Shown here piece by piece: positions 9,125-17,884 of a DNA stretch of 64,000 nt. Position 1 is the first letter of the stretch. Each line of letters begins with the position of its first letter. The stretch lies in the NCBI GenBank assembly GCA_028702895.1, contig JAQVNZ010000002.1:1-64000 (forward strand), written 5' to 3'. The stretch is from Candidatus Iainarchaeum sp. Its GTDB lineage: Archaea; Iainarchaeota; Iainarchaeia; Iainarchaeales; JAAZKV01. The notes under the pieces were generated by a model. That model ran no database searches. It worked only from the letters and a program-made list of their open reading frames with translations, and was not told the DNA's origin. The position numbers were made by a program, and so were the translations under genes.

Positions 9125-9919
9125 TCATTTTTGCTTTTCAAACCTAACAAAATCATTTATTTCTTTAACGAATTTTGGGAATTCATTTAATGGTATTTGT
9201 TGTTCATTGTCACTTAAAGCTTTTTTTGGATTAGGGTGTGTTTCAACAATTAAACCGTCTGTTCCACAAACAATTGCAGCTTTACTAAGGGGTAATACTA
9301 AATCATTTCTTCCACTTGCGTGTGAAGGGTCCGCTATAACTGGCAAGTTTGTTTTTTCTTTAAGTATTTTAATCATTAATGGATCAAAAGTAAATCTCGT
9401 ACTGTTCTCAAAAGTTCTTATTCCTCTATAACAAAGTATTATATTTTCTTTTCCATTTGCGAGTAAATATTCAACTGAGCCTAAAAATTCTTCAATATTT
9501 GCTCCAAAACCATTTTTTAATATTATAGGATTTTTTACTTTGCTTAATTCTTTTAATAATTCATAGTTTTGCATGTTTCTAGCACCAACTCGTAGAACAT
9601 CAATTAATTCACTGGCCCTTTTTACTTGTCTAGAATCAGTTATTTCACTTTCAGTTGCCAAATCATATTTTTTTCCGATTTTGTTAAGCATTTCTAATCC
9701 TTTTTCTTCTAATCCTTGAAAAGAATATGGGTTAGTTCTTGGTTTGTAAGCGCTAGCTCTAATTATTTTTATATTATTTTTTACTAGGACTTTGGCCGTT
9801 TTTTCTAATTGTTCATAGCTTTCAATAGAACAAGGGCCCGCGATAATTACAAAATCTTTTTTTATGTTTAAACCATTTATTTTTATTTTTGGTTTTACTA
9901 TAGAATATTTTATTTTCAT
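9125..9919 (-). CDS. aroF: 3-deoxy-7-phosphoheptulonate (DAHP) synthase, AroF type I-beta
   Basis: A 264-aa TIM-barrel enzyme condensing phosphoenolpyruvate and erythrose 4-phosphate, the entry of the shikimate pathway. It has GPCSIES (metal-ligand Cys30), KPRTNPYSFQG, LRVGARNMQN, ADPSHASGRND (metal-ligand His), VETHPNP and ALSDNEQ, all typical of the single-domain type I-beta family. It lacks the N-terminal ferredoxin-like or chorismate-mutase regulatory domain. One usually conserved position differs: CYRGIRTFE, where the family normally has CERGIRT(F/Y)E. No other shikimate gene is seen in the window. KDO8P synthase is the main alternative, but the motifs fit DAHP synthase better. Confidence 0.88.
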   Translation of the reverse strand: MKIKYSIVKPKIKINGLNIKKDFVIIAGPCSIESYEQLEKTAKVLVKNNIKIIRASAYKPRTNPYSFQGLEEKGLEMLNKIGKKYDLATESEITDSRQVKRASELIDVLRVGARNMQNYELLKELSKVKNPIILKNGFGANIEEFLGSVEYLLANGKENIILCYRGIRTFENSTRFTFDPLMIKILKEKTNLPVIADPSHASGRNDLVLPLSKAAIVCGTDGLIVETHPNPKKALSDNEQQIPLNEFPKFVKEINDFVRFEKQK

Positions 9920-10047
9920 AATTAATCATTGTATTAAAGAATTATAAATTTGTTTTTTGAAATTTTGTTTTAATTTACTATTTTTTACAATTATTTTTTT
10001 TAAATAAAATAATTTGTGCGTATATGAATTATTATTTAACAAAACTC

Positions 10048-10055
10048 TTATATAA
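10048..10055 (+). promoter_or_regulatory. TATA box of the Cys-rich surface protein gene
   Basis: TTATATAA lies 32 bp before the TTG start. Archaeal transcription about 25 bp downstream would begin near 10078, giving a very short leader. The leader's GGTGAT at 10078-10083 is the ribosome binding site that points to the TTG at 10087. Confidence 0.55.
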
Positions 10056-10086
10056 TTCATAATATTTATTATTTAATGGTGATTAA

Positions 10087-11826
10087 TTGATTTTTAATAA
10101 AAATAATTTTTCTGGCCAAGGGACTATTGAGTATTTGGTAATAATTGCTATTGTTGTGGTTATTGGTTTATCAGTAGTTGCTATTTTAACTGGTTTTTTG
10201 GATAATACTGGTGCGACTAGTGATTCGAGTCAAGACATTTCATTATTAACTAAAGATATTGCGATTACAGAAGTGTTACTAAATCCAACTGGGATATATG
10301 CAATTAATCTAAAATCAAATTTACCAAAAAACATTACTATTACTAAAGTTAGTTTAGGCGATTTTGACCAAGATATAACTGTTGATAATAAATTATTTTT
10401 AGGAAATAAAAAACTTTTTACAGTATCTGATACTGAATCCAAGAATTGTGTTATTGGAGAATATGTTTCTAAAAAAATTGTGATTACTTATGTTACTGCT
10501 CAAGGTTTACCTAAAACTCAAGAAATTGATAATGTAAGAATTCCTTGTCAATCTTTTGTAGCTGGAGTTCAATGTGCACTAGGTGAATTTGAACATGATG
10601 GTGCATGTATTGTTTGTGAAAATAATCCTGATACTGGTGAAAAATTTGCTTTTGGATCTGGGACAGAAGAGGATCCTTATTTGATTTGTAGTTGGGAACA
10701 ATTAAGCAATGTTCGTGAAAAATTAAATAGTTCATTTTTATTAAAAACAGATTTGACTGAAGATAGTAATAATTATGCGAATTTTAATTTGAGTGTAACA
10801 GGTTGGGATCCAATAGGTGACATACCTTATTGTAATAGTTCTGGTGGATTAGAATGTGAAGATAAATCAACTTGCGAAAAAGATTTTGGTTGTGGAAGCG
10901 ATTGGGTGGAAAATAATTATTGTTCTAGTAGTGATTATGGGCCTGATGAATATGCGTGTAAGGAAAGCGCAGACATTTGTGAAAATGAATGTTTGGGTGA
11001 CGCGGGAGAGTATTTTATGTGTCAGGGCCCATCATGGGTTTGCGGAGAGTTTTTGGATTCTGGGAGTTGTAACAATGCAGATTATGAAACGGTTGGATAT
11101 TGTTGGGGGGAATCCTTTAATGGGGTCTGCGAAGTATACATGAGTAATCGAACCGAATGCGAGAGAAATTATGCTGGGATGTGTGGAGGGTCAGATCCTG
11201 AGTGCGAGTGGCATTGGGACGAATATGATTGTGAATGGGATGGTGAAAATAACCCATCTGGTTGTACTTGGAATGAAATGGGTCCATGTCACTGGGATGG
11301 TGGGTGTTTTTGGTATGGTGAATGTTATAATATAGGTGGATGTAATGATAGTGAATTCCTTTGTACTACGTGTTATGGTAATATGTCTGGTAATGGGGTA
11401 TGGATTGAAGGGGGGTATTGTGATGGTGCGATGTCGTGTGACAATGAGAGTGATTGTGAAAAGCCGTTAGGTTGTGGTTCAGATTGGATTGTGAATAATT
11501 TTGTTGGAAATTTTGATGGAGAAAACCATACAATAAAAGGATTAAAAATTAACGATGATTCGGCTAGCATTATGGGTTTATTTAGAGAAACTGGGCAAAG
11601 TGGTCCACAAACTATAATAAAAAACACTATTTTGGAAGATATTTATATAATGGGGAATAATAATTTGGGCGGGGTTTCTGGAATAATTAATAATACTCTT
11701 ATTGACAATGTGCATGTTACTGGAAATATTTATGGTGGCCAAAATTTAGGCGGAATAGCGGGTATTGTAAGCGATGATTCTGAAATTAAAAATTCAACAG
11801 ATGATGTAGAAATTTCTCCTTATTAA
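10087..11826 (+). CDS. Class III signal peptide surface protein with Cys/Trp-rich insert in a GLUG-type domain
   Basis: A 579-aa protein read from TTG at 10087; an in-frame TAA immediately upstream (10084) and GGTGAT decide the start. GQGTIEYLVIIAI near residues 11-23 is a class III signal peptide followed by the pilin helix. After a 130-residue module comes the usual entry of GLUG proteins (DPYLICSWEQL, FLLKTDLT, GWDPIGD). Then an insert of about 220 residues carries about 28 Cys and many Trp/Gly/Asp, flanked by the duplicated motif CEKDFGCGSDW / CEKPLGCGSDW. The beta-helix then resumes (VGNFDGENHTIKGLKI, LGGVSGIINN). The insert would be disulfide-stapled outside the cell. Role as adhesin inferred. 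Confidence 0.85.
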   Translation: MIFNKNNFSGQGTIEYLVIIAIVVVIGLSVVAILTGFLDNTGATSDSSQDISLLTKDIAITEVLLNPTGIYAINLKSNLPKNITITKVSLGDFDQDITVDNKLFLGNKKLFTVSDTESKNCVIGEYVSKKIVITYVTAQGLPKTQEIDNVRIPCQSFVAGVQCALGEFEHDGACIVCENNPDTGEKFAFGSGTEEDPYLICSWEQLSNVREKLNSSFLLKTDLTEDSNNYANFNLSVTGWDPIGDIPYCNSSGGLECEDKSTCEKDFGCGSDWVENNYCSSSDYGPDEYACKESADICENECLGDAGEYFMCQGPSWVCGEFLDSGSCNNADYETVGYCWGESFNGVCEVYMSNRTECERNYAGMCGGSDPECEWHWDEYDCEWDGENNPSGCTWNEMGPCHWDGGCFWYGECYNIGGCNDSEFLCTTCYGNMSGNGVWIEGGYCDGAMSCDNESDCEKPLGCGSDWIVNNFVGNFDGENHTIKGLKINDDSASIMGLFRETGQSGPQTIIKNTILEDIYIMGNNNLGGVSGIINNTLIDNVHVTGNIYGGQNLGGIAGIVSDDSEIKNSTDDVEISPY

Positions 11827-11973
11827 AATAAAAAATAACATTAATTTTGTATTAATTAAGGAATATATGTTATAAAAAAATTTAGTGTATATAGTTACTA
11901 TTTTAGGTTAGTGATTTTGAAAGTAATCCTTATCTTATTTTAAATTAATTTATTTTTGTCAATTTTTTTATAT

Positions 11974-12129
11974 TTAGCATATTGGGCAAGAATTGTTTTG
12001 CATTTTTGTTTTTGCTAGTTTTACTAATTTTTGATTTCGTAATTTTAAATTTCTTTCTTTTTTCTTTGTTATTGCGCATAGTTCGTCACAAGTTAGTTTT
12101 TGTACTAATTCTTTTTCGTTTTTTATCAT
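11974..12129 (-). CDS. Small Cys-containing protein (51 aa), previously easy to miss
   Basis: A 51-codon frame read from ATG at 12129 to TAA at 11974, preceded by a strong GAGGTGA Shine-Dalgarno (12133-12142 region) at normal spacing. The protein begins MIKNEKELVQKL, has CDELC near residues 14-18, a lysine-rich middle, and ends SCPIC. Four Cys arranged as CxxxC and CPxC suggest a small zinc-binding site. The longer plus-strand frame over the same DNA is Phe/Leu-rich and has no ribosome binding site. The rest of the 11827-12254 gap is AT-rich with nothing else I can support. Function unknown; I do not recognise a family. Confidence 0.65.
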   Translation of the reverse strand: MIKNEKELVQKLTCDELCAITKKKERNLKLRNQKLVKLAKTKMQNNSCPIC

Positions 12130-12254
12130 TTTTTTCACCTCTATTTTTTTGTAATATATTATATGAAGTAATATTCATATGTGTTTTTATGTGTTGCCTT
12201 TTTCTGGTTTTTTTATTTAAATAGTTTTTTTAATTAATTATATATTTAAAAAAT

Positions 12255-13787
12255 TTATTCGATTTGCCATTTTAATATTGGATAATTATCTATTCTTGGT
12301 TCCCAAATATCTGGTGACCAATTTAACTTTAAAGGATCAAAAGGTATTCCGCCTGATCCAAAATAATCTGTTTCTTGGTTAATTGTTTTTTTACAACCGG
12401 TATCTGTTTGAGTGCCTGATTGAGTAGTGTAACAATATTCTTGCTTAGTTAATTCAGAATCCCAATATGAATTTGTGATTGTGCCGTTAGAATTATTTCC
12501 TATTAATCCTCCAATCGGGTTAATTCCAATAATTTCTCCGGTTGCAAAGGAATTACTAATTTTATTCCCGTATGTTAAATTGCCTACTAGTCCGCCTACA
12601 AAATCTTCTGTTGCAGTTACATTACTAATTGAATAAGAATTTGAAAGATCTCCGCTAAAATATCCTATTAGTCCGCCTGTTGTATTATACCCAGTTACAT
12701 TTCCTGTTGTGTATGTGTTAGTTATATTTCCGCTGCTAGATCCAATTAATCCTCCCACATAGGATAAATAGGCCCAACTTGCAATAGTTCCTTGGGTATT
12801 TCCGCTTGTAAATGAATTTAGTACATTTCCTGTCGATTCTCCAATTAATCCGCCGACAGTTTGGTTTCCAATTATATTATGGTCTACAATTCCTACATTA
12901 GAAATATTTCCGCTAGAATGTCCAAAAAAACCAATATATCTTTGGGCTGGTCGATAAATATGAATATTAGAAATTATTTTATTGTTTCCATTAAAATCTC
13001 CCCTAAATGAGAATTCATAATTGGGTGTGGGGTAAGCGTGACATTCATTGCCTGATCCGCAAGTTCCTATTGGTTCCCATCCGTTTCCATCGTTCCATGT
13101 TTTTGTGTCGCTTGCGTCAATGTTGTTTATTAAAATAAAATTTTTGTCTAAATATTCGCCTCTGATTTTGTTTAAATCGTTTAAAGTGCAAATTGGGATT
13201 GGGTTTGGTTGAGGGGTTTGTTCTAAATTAAAGCAGTCTTGGTGTTTTGGTTGTATTGGTTGTTTTTCTGGTTGGATTGTTGAGTTACATTGGGTTATTG
13301 TTGTTTGGGTGATTGTTTTTTCTAATCCGTATTTTGTTATGTATGTTATTTGAAATTCACAGGTTCTTGTTTGTTGATTTGGTTCACATGTACAGGTGTT
13401 AGTTAGTTCTATTAGTTCTGTGTTGCCTTGGGCTATTTTGGGATTGTTATATTCGTTTATTCCGGTGTCTGTTGTTATTTTTGTTAGAGTGATTGTTTCT
13501 CCAGTATTGTTTTTAAAGTTTAATAGTCCTGTATCGTTTGTTATGCTAAATGCGTCTATTATTGTTATTCCTCCTACCCCGATTTGTCCTTTTAGTTGTT
13601 CGTTTGTTTGAGTGATTTGTTGTGTGTCAAAAAGGTTTGTTGAGATTCCTACTACTATTAATCCGATAACAATAACGATTGCAATAATAACTAAATATTC
13701 TATGGTTCCTTGGGCGTTATTATTTTGATGAAACTTTTTTAAAAAGGTTATAATATTCGGGTGGACATTTTTTTTAATTTTATTCAT
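12255..13787 (-). CDS. Class III signal peptide surface protein with GLUG repeats
   Basis: A 510-aa protein. NAQGTIEYLVIIAI near residues 25-38 is the prepilin-peptidase signal and pilin helix. Residues to about 185 match the shared module of the 4823-6412 product, including CTCEPNQ and a Pro/Gln/Lys linker. The passenger starts with ICTLNDLNKI, FILINNIDASD, GWEPIGTCGSG, and FRGDFNGNNKIISNIHI, then at least five GLUG repeats such as VGGLIGESTGNVLNSF, TTGGLIGYFSGDL and VGGLVGNLTYGNK. It ends NYPILKWQIE. GLUG repeats form a right-handed beta-helix in adhesins and surface proteases. Many N-glycosylation sites. It probably arose from a common ancestor with the other two pilin-like giants. Confidence 0.88.
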   Translation of the reverse strand: MNKIKKNVHPNIITFLKKFHQNNNAQGTIEYLVIIAIVIVIGLIVVGISTNLFDTQQITQTNEQLKGQIGVGGITIIDAFSITNDTGLLNFKNNTGETITLTKITTDTGINEYNNPKIAQGNTELIELTNTCTCEPNQQTRTCEFQITYITKYGLEKTITQTTITQCNSTIQPEKQPIQPKHQDCFNLEQTPQPNPIPICTLNDLNKIRGEYLDKNFILINNIDASDTKTWNDGNGWEPIGTCGSGNECHAYPTPNYEFSFRGDFNGNNKIISNIHIYRPAQRYIGFFGHSSGNISNVGIVDHNIIGNQTVGGLIGESTGNVLNSFTSGNTQGTIASWAYLSYVGGLIGSSSGNITNTYTTGNVTGYNTTGGLIGYFSGDLSNSYSISNVTATEDFVGGLVGNLTYGNKISNSFATGEIIGINPIGGLIGNNSNGTITNSYWDSELTKQEYCYTTQSGTQTDTGCKKTINQETDYFGSGGIPFDPLKLNWSPDIWEPRIDNYPILKWQIE

Positions 13788-13870
13788 TATAATATTTAAC
13801 TAAGTTAATCAATTTAAAGTTTTTTATTTTTTTGCGTTTGGTTTAAATTTTTTTTGTTTACAATTTATTT

Positions 13871-14167
13871 ATGTTTCTTGCTACTCTTCTAAATATTCTT
13901 CCTTTGGAATTAGAAATGGGTTTATTGGCTGGTTTTGCGATTGCTTCTTCTGGTTATATTCAAGCGTATTCAAAAAAAGGTTGTGATGGGAAGCGAGAAA
14001 AATTTGATATTGATAAATTTTTTACTACTATTTTAATTGGAGGCGCGGTAGGATTATTACTAGCGTTTGTAGGTTCTTTTGAAGGTGCGATTAACTTGTT
14101 TTTGGTAAATGCGGGAATAGTATCTATTGTTAGTAGTTTAATAAAAGCATTTTTGAGAATAAAATAA
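13871..14167 (+). CDS. Small membrane protein, unknown
   Basis: A 98-aa protein I do not recognise. It has hydrophobic segments at about residues 13-30, 51-70 and 74-95, separated by a charged cytosolic-type stretch (KKGCDGKREKFDIDK). The middle segment is Gly/Ala-rich (LIGGAVGLLLAFVG). The size and layout recall holin-like or DUF-type small membrane proteins, but no diagnostic motif supports this. It may be the first gene of a plus-strand run with the two membrane proteins that follow, although gaps of 124 and 105 bp suggest separate transcription. Confidence 0.65.
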   Translation: MFLATLLNILPLELEMGLLAGFAIASSGYIQAYSKKGCDGKREKFDIDKFFTTILIGGAVGLLLAFVGSFEGAINLFLVNAGIVSIVSSLIKAFLRIK

Positions 14168-14291
14168 ATTATAATTTTTGATTAATTTTTTGTTTGTTTT
14201 GATTAATTTGCTATTAATTTAGATTTATTTTCAAAATAATTATTTTTTTTGTAATAGTAATATTTATTTATGTCCTTTCCTTATTATCTTA

Positions 14292-14897
14292 ATGGATAAA
14301 ATATTTTCAGATGATAAAAAAGCTCTTTTTTTTGTTATAGAAGAATTTTTTTTAGTTTTGTTAATTATTTTTCAAATTTATTTGTTACTAGGAATTCAAA
14401 GAGTTGGATTAAATTTAGTTTTTTTTACCAAACCAATTTTCGCACAAAATATTTTGTGGTTAGTTTCAACAATTCTTTTCTTTTTAACACTTTATTTTGG
14501 TATTACAATAAGAGATAAAAAAGTTATTGCAGTTCACCAAGAATTTTCTAAATTAGTTTTTGGTACAACAAAACAAAAAATTGTTGAAGCTAATAAAGAA
14601 AAAATGGTTTTATTATTTTTTGAATTTATTTTTGCAATAGTCCTTGCAATTTCAATTTACATTTACTTGGATCCTCAAATAAATTGGGTTCCTTGGCCAT
14701 TTAATTATATAACTTTTTTCGCCATACTTGCTTTTGGATTATTTTTATTTTCTAAAACAAAAGTTTTTAGAGAATCAATTTATGAGTCTTCAAATATTAG
14801 AAAAAAAATTCATCCTGCTGAAAGATTATTTCCTACTAAAAGAATAACTAATATAAGGACTGGTTCAATTAGAATTAAGGGTAAGAAAAAAAATTAA
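14292..14897 (+). CDS. Four-helix membrane protein, unknown
   Basis: A 201-aa protein with four predicted transmembrane helices (about residues 13-35, 55-77, 108-127 and 135-155) and a basic cytoplasmic tail ending RIKGKKKN. There is no recognisable catalytic motif. A QEFSKLVFGTTKQKIVEAN segment forms an amphipathic cytoplasmic loop between helices 2 and 3. It lies between another small membrane protein and the amino-acid permease on the same strand. Function not assignable from the sequence. Confidence 0.7.
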   Translation: MDKIFSDDKKALFFVIEEFFLVLLIIFQIYLLLGIQRVGLNLVFFTKPIFAQNILWLVSTILFFLTLYFGITIRDKKVIAVHQEFSKLVFGTTKQKIVEANKEKMVLLFFEFIFAIVLAISIYIYLDPQINWVPWPFNYITFFAILAFGLFLFSKTKVFRESIYESSNIRKKIHPAERLFPTKRITNIRTGSIRIKGKKKN

Positions 14898-15002
14898 AAA
14901 AGTTTGAAAAAATTAAATGTATGAAAAGAAAGTAAAAAATGATTTTGAATTAGTTTGTTTATTAATTTTATTTAATAATAATTTTAATTTGAGTTGATTA
15001 TA

Positions 15003-16379
15003 ATGGCTTTAAAAAAAAGTGTTTCTTTGTGGCAAGCGGTTTTTTATGGTATTGGAATAATTTTTGGTGCAGGAATTTATGCTCTTATTGGTTCTGCTGC
15101 TGGAATAATTGGTAATATGCTTTGGCTACCATTTTTATTAGCGTCTATTGTTGCAGCTCTTACCGCGTTTTCTTATGCTGAACTAAGTTCTTATTTTCCT
15201 AAAGCTGCTGCGGAATCAGTTTATGTTAAAGAAGCATTTGGAAAAGAATTTTTATCATTTTTTATTGGCTTTGTAGTATTAATAACAATTCTTTTTTCTA
15301 TTGCTACTGTGGCATGGGGTTTTACATCTTATTTTAAATTATTTTTTTTATGGCCTTCGTTATTAGTTGCTATTGGTTTGATTGTTATTTGTTCTATAAT
15401 AAATTTTTTTGGAATAGAGGGGAGTGTTAAATTAAATTTTTTGCTAACCATTATTGGCGGTAGTGGTTTAGTAATAATAATAATTTTTGGTTTGCCTTTT
15501 GTGGGCTCTGTTAATTTATTTGAAATGTCAGCTACTGTTTCTAATACTGGTTTTGTTTCAGCAATTTTTTCTAGTATTGCTCTAATATTTTTTGCATATA
15601 TTGGTTTTGAAGGAATAGCAAATATTTCTGAAGAAGTTACTTCTGCGAAAACAATTGTTCCAAAAGCAATTATTATTTCATTAGTTATTGCAACTATTAT
15701 TTATGTTTTAGTTGCAATTGTATCAGTTAGTGCTGTTTCGCCAATAGAATTAGCAAATGCTAATAATTCTAATAATCTTTTGACTGGTGGGCCCCTAGCT
15801 TTAGTTGCGGATAAAGTGGTAATGCCTGGTTTTGGTTATTGGCTTAGTTTAGCAGCATTATTTGCTACTTCAAGTACTATTTTGTTATTGCTTGTAGTTT
15901 CTAGTAGATTATTATATGGTTTAGCAAATCTTGGATTTTTGCCAAAAATATTTTCAAAAACACATTCTAAAACAAAAACCCCTTACTTTTCAGTAATTGT
16001 AGTGGGATCGATAGGCATATTGTTTTTATTCATAGGAGATATTGAAATGCTTGGAAATTTAACTACTCTGGGGACATTTTTAATGTTCTTTTTTGTTAAT
16101 GCTTCATTAATTGCTATTCGTATTAAAGAAAATCCTAAGAAATTAAACTTTATTTCTCCGGTTAATATTGGTAAATTCCCTATACTCGCTATTATTGGTG
16201 CAATTTTTTGTGCTTTTATGTTTTTAACACAATACTGGCAAAAAATGCAATTATTCCAAATTCCTTTAATTATTTTTGGCTTAATGATTTTTTTGATATC
16301 AGTTCCAATATATTTATTATTTAAAAAAGATAAGAATATTAAAAAAAGAATTAAAGAAAAGAAATGGCCGAATAAATAA
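15003..16379 (+). CDS. APC-family amino acid permease
   Basis: A 458-aa integral membrane transporter with about 12 helices. The first helix carries the APC signature GIGIIFGAGIYALIGSAAG, the unwound substrate-binding segment of LeuT-fold carriers. FAYIGFEGIANISEEV in helix 6 is the second conserved APC motif. It would import amino acids by cation coupling or exchange; the substrate cannot be read from the sequence. I chose ATG at 15003 over an in-frame TTG at 14994 because ALKKSVSLW is the usual APC start. In an organism with few biosynthetic genes, uptake of host amino acids is a plausible role. Confidence 0.92.
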   Translation: MALKKSVSLWQAVFYGIGIIFGAGIYALIGSAAGIIGNMLWLPFLLASIVAALTAFSYAELSSYFPKAAAESVYVKEAFGKEFLSFFIGFVVLITILFSIATVAWGFTSYFKLFFLWPSLLVAIGLIVICSIINFFGIEGSVKLNFLLTIIGGSGLVIIIIFGLPFVGSVNLFEMSATVSNTGFVSAIFSSIALIFFAYIGFEGIANISEEVTSAKTIVPKAIIISLVIATIIYVLVAIVSVSAVSPIELANANNSNNLLTGGPLALVADKVVMPGFGYWLSLAALFATSSTILLLLVVSSRLLYGLANLGFLPKIFSKTHSKTKTPYFSVIVVGSIGILFLFIGDIEMLGNLTTLGTFLMFFFVNASLIAIRIKENPKKLNFISPVNIGKFPILAIIGAIFCAFMFLTQYWQKMQLFQIPLIIFGLMIFLISVPIYLLFKKDKNIKKRIKEKKWPNK

Positions 16380-16433
16380 GAGTGTTTTTTTATTATAATT
16401 TAAAAATTGTTTTTTTATTTAATATTTTTGATT

Positions 16434-16679
16434 TTATTTTTGTTTTAATATAATTTTTCTTATATCTAATAATAAAGCTAAAATGCAGGTTAATAAAATT
16501 GTTATTATAAATAACATCATTAGTTCTTTTGTGATTGTGCCTGGGCCAATATTAGTGAAAATTAGTCCTACTATTAAACCAGCGATTATTACGAATAAGA
16601 TTTTTTTCCATGAAAAATCATTTTTATTAATAAAATCATTTTTAAGAATAAATTCTTTTTTTGTTTTCTTTTTAATCAT
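16434..16679 (-). CDS. Small two-helix membrane protein, unknown
   Basis: An 81-aa protein with a charged Lys/Asn/Phe-rich N-terminus (about 25 residues) and two hydrophobic helices (about 27-47 and 54-73) separated by GPGTITKEL. The sequence of the opposite-strand frame is less protein-like. No Shine-Dalgarno is obvious. I do not recognise the family. It lies downstream of kae1 on the same strand with a 102-bp gap and might be its own unit. Confidence 0.5.
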   Translation of the reverse strand: MIKKKTKKEFILKNDFINKNDFSWKKILFVIIAGLIVGLIFTNIGPGTITKELMMLFIITILLTCILALLLDIRKIILKQK

Positions 16680-16762
16680 AAAATAACAATTATTATATTA
16701 GTTTTACTGTATTTAAATATTTTCTTTTTTAATTTTTTAAGTTTTTTTAAAAATAAAATTAT

Positions 16763-16795
16763 TTTTATTTCCAATTAAGTTTTATTTCCAATTAA
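16763..16795 (-). repeat. 17-bp tandem duplication over the kae1 stop codon
   Basis: TTTTATTTCCAATTAA is present at 16763-16778 and again at 16780-16795, offset by 17 bp. The second copy (in plus coordinates) contains the last codons and TAA of kae1, the first lies just beyond the stop. The period is not a multiple of three, so the duplicate is outside the frame. Confidence 0.8.
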
Positions 16796-17804
16796 TTTTT
16801 ATTTCATCAGTTCTTTGTTTTGGTTTTATTATTGAATTATTAATGCTTGTTTTGTAACCATTTTTTTTCATTAATATTCCTAGCCAGGCAATCATTATTG
16901 CGTTATCTACCATTACGTTGTTTGGCGGAACATAAAGTTTAGCGCCTCGATCTTCGCACATTTTCAAAACCATTTCTTGTAATGCTTTTGAACAACCTAC
17001 TCCCCCGCCAAGTAATACTTCTTTTTTCTTAGTGTGTGCAAGTGCGCGTTCTGTTACTTCGGTTAACATTGCAAACGCGTTATGTAGCGATGAATAAATT
17101 AAGTTATTTATCTCTTGTTCTTTTTCACTTTGACTAATATTTTGTTTTAAAATTTCTTCATATTTTGTTATACTTGCAGTTAATAATCCAGAAAAAGCTA
17201 GGTCCATTCCTTTTACAGTATAAGGTAAGTTGATAAATTTTTTTCCTAAAAAATATCTTTTATCTAGTTCTGGTCCTGCTGGAAAACCAAGTCCTAATTT
17301 TCTTCCAAACGTGTCTAAAAAATTTCCTATTCCAGTGTCTAAGGTTTCGCCAAAAATTCTATAATAATTATTTTCAAAACAAATTATTTGAGTATTTGCT
17401 CCTGACGCGTATAGTAATACTGGGTCACTTGCTTTGCATAATATTCTACCAATTTCAATATGTGCTATGCAATGATTTACTCCGATTAAAGGGATGTTAT
17501 ATAATAATGATAATTGTCTGGCAGTTATTGCTCCAATTCTTAAAGAATTTCCTATTCCTGGCCCTTGAGAAAAAGCAATTAGGTCAATATCATTTATTTT
17601 TTTTTTAGATTTTTCTAACGCTGATTTTATTAGGGGGTGAATATTTTTGCTGTGGTGTTCAGATAATTCTCTGGGAATTAAACCTCCTTTTTCTGTTGTA
17701 AACATTTTTTTCTCATGTGAAAGAATATTACAATCTTCGTCTATGATTGCTACTGCTATTGTGTGTGCTGTTGATTCAATTCCTAAACACAAAAATTTTT
17801 TCAT
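16782..17804 (-). CDS. kae1: Kae1, tRNA N6-threonylcarbamoyladenosine transferase (KEOPS subunit)
   Basis: A 340-aa ASKHA-fold protein that transfers threonylcarbamoyl to A37 of ANN-decoding tRNAs within the KEOPS complex. LGIESTAHTIAVAI at the start is the phosphate-1 loop. NHCIAHIEIGR supplies the iron/zinc-binding His111 and His115. YASGANTQII, LDTGIGNFLDTFGRKLG and VDNAIMIAW are the remaining conserved motifs. The length matches stand-alone Kae1, so the Bud32 kinase often fused to it in archaea is not fused here and must be elsewhere. It closes the rpo7-spt4-S24e-S27ae cluster, its usual archaeal place, after an inserted CPBP gene. Confidence 0.97.
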   Translation of the reverse strand: MKKFLCLGIESTAHTIAVAIIDEDCNILSHEKKMFTTEKGGLIPRELSEHHSKNIHPLIKSALEKSKKKINDIDLIAFSQGPGIGNSLRIGAITARQLSLLYNIPLIGVNHCIAHIEIGRILCKASDPVLLYASGANTQIICFENNYYRIFGETLDTGIGNFLDTFGRKLGLGFPAGPELDKRYFLGKKFINLPYTVKGMDLAFSGLLTASITKYEEILKQNISQSEKEQEINNLIYSSLHNAFAMLTEVTERALAHTKKKEVLLGGGVGCSKALQEMVLKMCEDRGAKLYVPPNNVMVDNAIMIAWLGILMKKNGYKTSINNSIIKPKQRTDEIKINWK

Positions 17805-17884
17805 AATTAAACCTGTTTTTTAAATTTATTTTTTTTGTTATTTTTGATTTTCTCTTTTTTATTATTTAATTGTATTTTAAATTA

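Noticed and set aside
11982..12224. 80-aa plus-strand frame rich in Phe and Leu
   Set aside because: No ribosome binding site and biased composition typical of the antisense of a Lys-rich gene; the minus strand has the better-supported 51-aa frame.
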